From Calditrichota bacterium (GTDB lineage Bacteria; Zhuqueibacterota; Zhuqueibacteria; Residuimicrobiales; Krinioviventaceae), in contig RPQV01000216.1 of assembly GCA_003818595.1 (NCBI GenBank), positions 1 to 6,323 on the forward strand: a stretch of DNA of 6,323 nucleotides, written 5' to 3'. Shown here piece after piece: positions 5,236 through 6,323 of this stretch; the stretch's first letter is position 1; each line of letters starts with the position of its first letter. Made by a program: the position numbers and the translations under genes. The notes under the pieces were generated by a model. It was given only the letters and a program-made list of their open reading frames with translations, was not told the origin of the DNA and did not search any database.

Positions 5236-6323
5236 ATGAATCTAGAGATCAAACCCGTTGTCCATCTGCGTGAATTGAAGCAATTCGTGAAATTTCCTTT
5301 CGATTTATACCAGGGAAATGAATATTGGGCGCCGCCATTGATCAGCGGGCAACTCGAAACCCTGCGTCAGGATCGGAATCCGGCTTTTGCATATTGCCGT
5401 GCTGCTTATTGGATCGCGAGCCGAGACGGGAAAATCGTCGGTCGGATCGCCGCCATGGTCAACGATAAATTCAACAGCGTGTGGTCGGAATCATTGGCAC
5501 GGTTCGGCTGGTTCGATTTTGTGGATGATATTCAGGTATCCTCTCTTCTACTCGCCACAGCCGAAAAATGGGCGCAGGAACAGGGGATGTCAGGCATTAA
5601 CGGTCCCATGGGTTTTACCAATTTTGATGCGTCGGGGATGCTGGTTGAAGGATTCAAAGAATTATCGACGTTCGGCGCCGCCTATAATCATTCCTATTAT
5701 GCCTCCCATCTCGAACATCACGGCTACGGCAAAGCAGCGGATTGGGTCGAATACCAAATTGCCGTTCCCGGCGAAATTCCCGACAAAGTCGAACGTATTG
5801 CGGAAATCGTGGAAAAGCGTTTCAAACTCGAGCTCAAACAGTTCAAGCATAAAAAGCAATTGCTCCCCTTTGCCCATGACATATTTTCGATGATCAATGT
5901 GGCTTATAAAGATATATACGGCTTTGTCGAACTGTCCGAAAGACAGGTGGAGTATTATATTCATTCTTATCTGAATTTTATCAAGCCTGAATTGACGCCG
6001 TTGATTTTTGACGAACATGGGAAATTGGTTGCGTTCGGCATCACCATGCCGTCACTTTCCGTTGCCGCACAAAAGGCCCAAGGTCGACTGTTGCCGCTGG
6101 GGATATATCATTTCCTGAAAGCCATGCGCTCCTATCGACAAATTGATTTTCTCCTCACCGCTGTTCACCCTGACTTTCAAAACAAAGGCGTGAACGCCAT
6201 GCTCATGCTGGCCATGCACAAATTCTTTATCGAAAAGGGGGTTGAGTCTGTCGAAACCAATTGGGAACACGAAGATAACCTCAAAATCCAAGCCCAATGG
6301 CGGTTTTATCAGACGCGCCTGCA
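5236..6323 (+). CDS. GNAT-fold protein of the YghO / bacterial ceramide synthase-like (BcerS-like) family; C-terminus cut by window edge
   Basis: The 362 visible residues belong to a widespread bacterial family of about 370-390 aa that includes E. coli YghO and is related to the ceramide synthase BcerS of Caulobacter. That enzyme N-acylates a sphingoid intermediate with acyl-CoA; the activity of most family members is unknown. Recognisable family stretches are FVKFPFDLYQGNEYWAPPLI (17-36), DGKIVGRIAA (64-73), RFGWFDFVDD (89-98), GINGPMGFTNFDASGMLVEG (120-139) and YYASHLEHHGYGKAADWVEY (154-173). A C-terminal acyl-CoA site typical of GNAT enzymes, HPDFQNKGVN, is at 311-320, and the ending ETN...AQWRFYQTRL fits the family, so probably only 10-30 residues are missing. 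There is no signal peptide or clear membrane segment. It is divergent from aclB across 302 bp and has its own promoter and ribosome site. No serine palmitoyltransferase or ceramide reductase gene is in view, so a sphingolipid role is only a possibility. Confidence 0.85.
   Translation, partial: MNLEIKPVVHLRELKQFVKFPFDLYQGNEYWAPPLISGQLETLRQDRNPAFAYCRAAYWIASRDGKIVGRIAAMVNDKFNSVWSESLARFGWFDFVDDIQVSSLLLATAEKWAQEQGMSGINGPMGFTNFDASGMLVEGFKELSTFGAAYNHSYYASHLEHHGYGKAADWVEYQIAVPGEIPDKVERIAEIVEKRFKLELKQFKHKKQLLPFAHDIFSMINVAYKDIYGFVELSERQVEYYIHSYLNFIKPELTPLIFDEHGKLVAFGITMPSLSVAAQKAQGRLLPLGIYHFLKAMRSYRQIDFLLTAVHPDFQNKGVNAMLMLAMHKFFIEKGVESVETNWEHEDNLKIQAQWRFYQTRL

Noticed and set aside
5387..6297. ORFs 5387-5893 (+), 5662-6018 (-) and 6052-6297 (-)
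   Set aside because: All are contained within the BcerS-like gene in other frames and show low-complexity or shadow composition.
1..6323. CRISPR arrays, tRNA/rRNA genes, insertion sequences or att sites
   Set aside because: I saw no repeat-spacer pattern, no cloverleaf-like segment, no transposase motif and no flanking direct repeats. The window is almost fully covered by the four genes.

Overview
The window is bacterial, compactly coded and of middling GC. It holds a leftward block of three genes and one divergent rightward gene. Read in transcription order from the intergenic region, the leftward block is: (i) the ATP-grasp/citrate-binding subunit of a two-subunit ATP-citrate lyase (aclB, 3674-4933); (ii) an unusually long CoA-ligase/citrate-synthase-homology subunit (aclA, 845-3607, 920 aa against about 610 aa in Chlorobium-type enzymes); (iii) the N-terminal half of urocanate hydratase (hutU, 1-782), cut by the window edge. 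Gaps of 66 and 62 nt, with no convincing terminator in either, suggest one transcript. The rightward gene (5236-6323, cut by the right edge) encodes a GNAT-fold protein of the YghO / bacterial-ceramide-synthase-like family.

The 302-bp divergent intergenic region (4934-5235) is rich in structure. It contains a sigma70-like promoter for the rightward gene, a weaker candidate promoter for the acl block, a perfect 13-nt odd-centred dyad, a small hairpin, and a terminator-like hairpin lying between the candidate acl promoter and aclB. A possible 19-codon leader ORF stops exactly at the foot of that hairpin. This arrangement suggests transcription attenuation, but it is inferred from sequence only.

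The most notable observation is inside AclA. Its roughly 260 extra residues look like a second citrate-synthase-homology (CSH) domain in tandem with the normal one. Two long gapless blocks align between the copies (445-503 with 667-725, and 597-640 with 852-895). The upstream copy lacks the catalytic residues. The downstream copy keeps the second catalytic His, the Asp and the Arg, but has Asn where the first catalytic His is expected. This may be an intrachain pseudodimer of a normally dimeric fold.

Together the acl genes would cleave citrate with ATP and CoA to oxaloacetate and acetyl-CoA (reductive TCA cycle or acetyl-CoA supply). HutU belongs to histidine degradation towards glutamate. 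The taxon cannot be fixed from this window. The gene set would suit an environmental Gram-negative lineage, for example of the FCB/Calditrichota-KSB1 type, but that is a guess.
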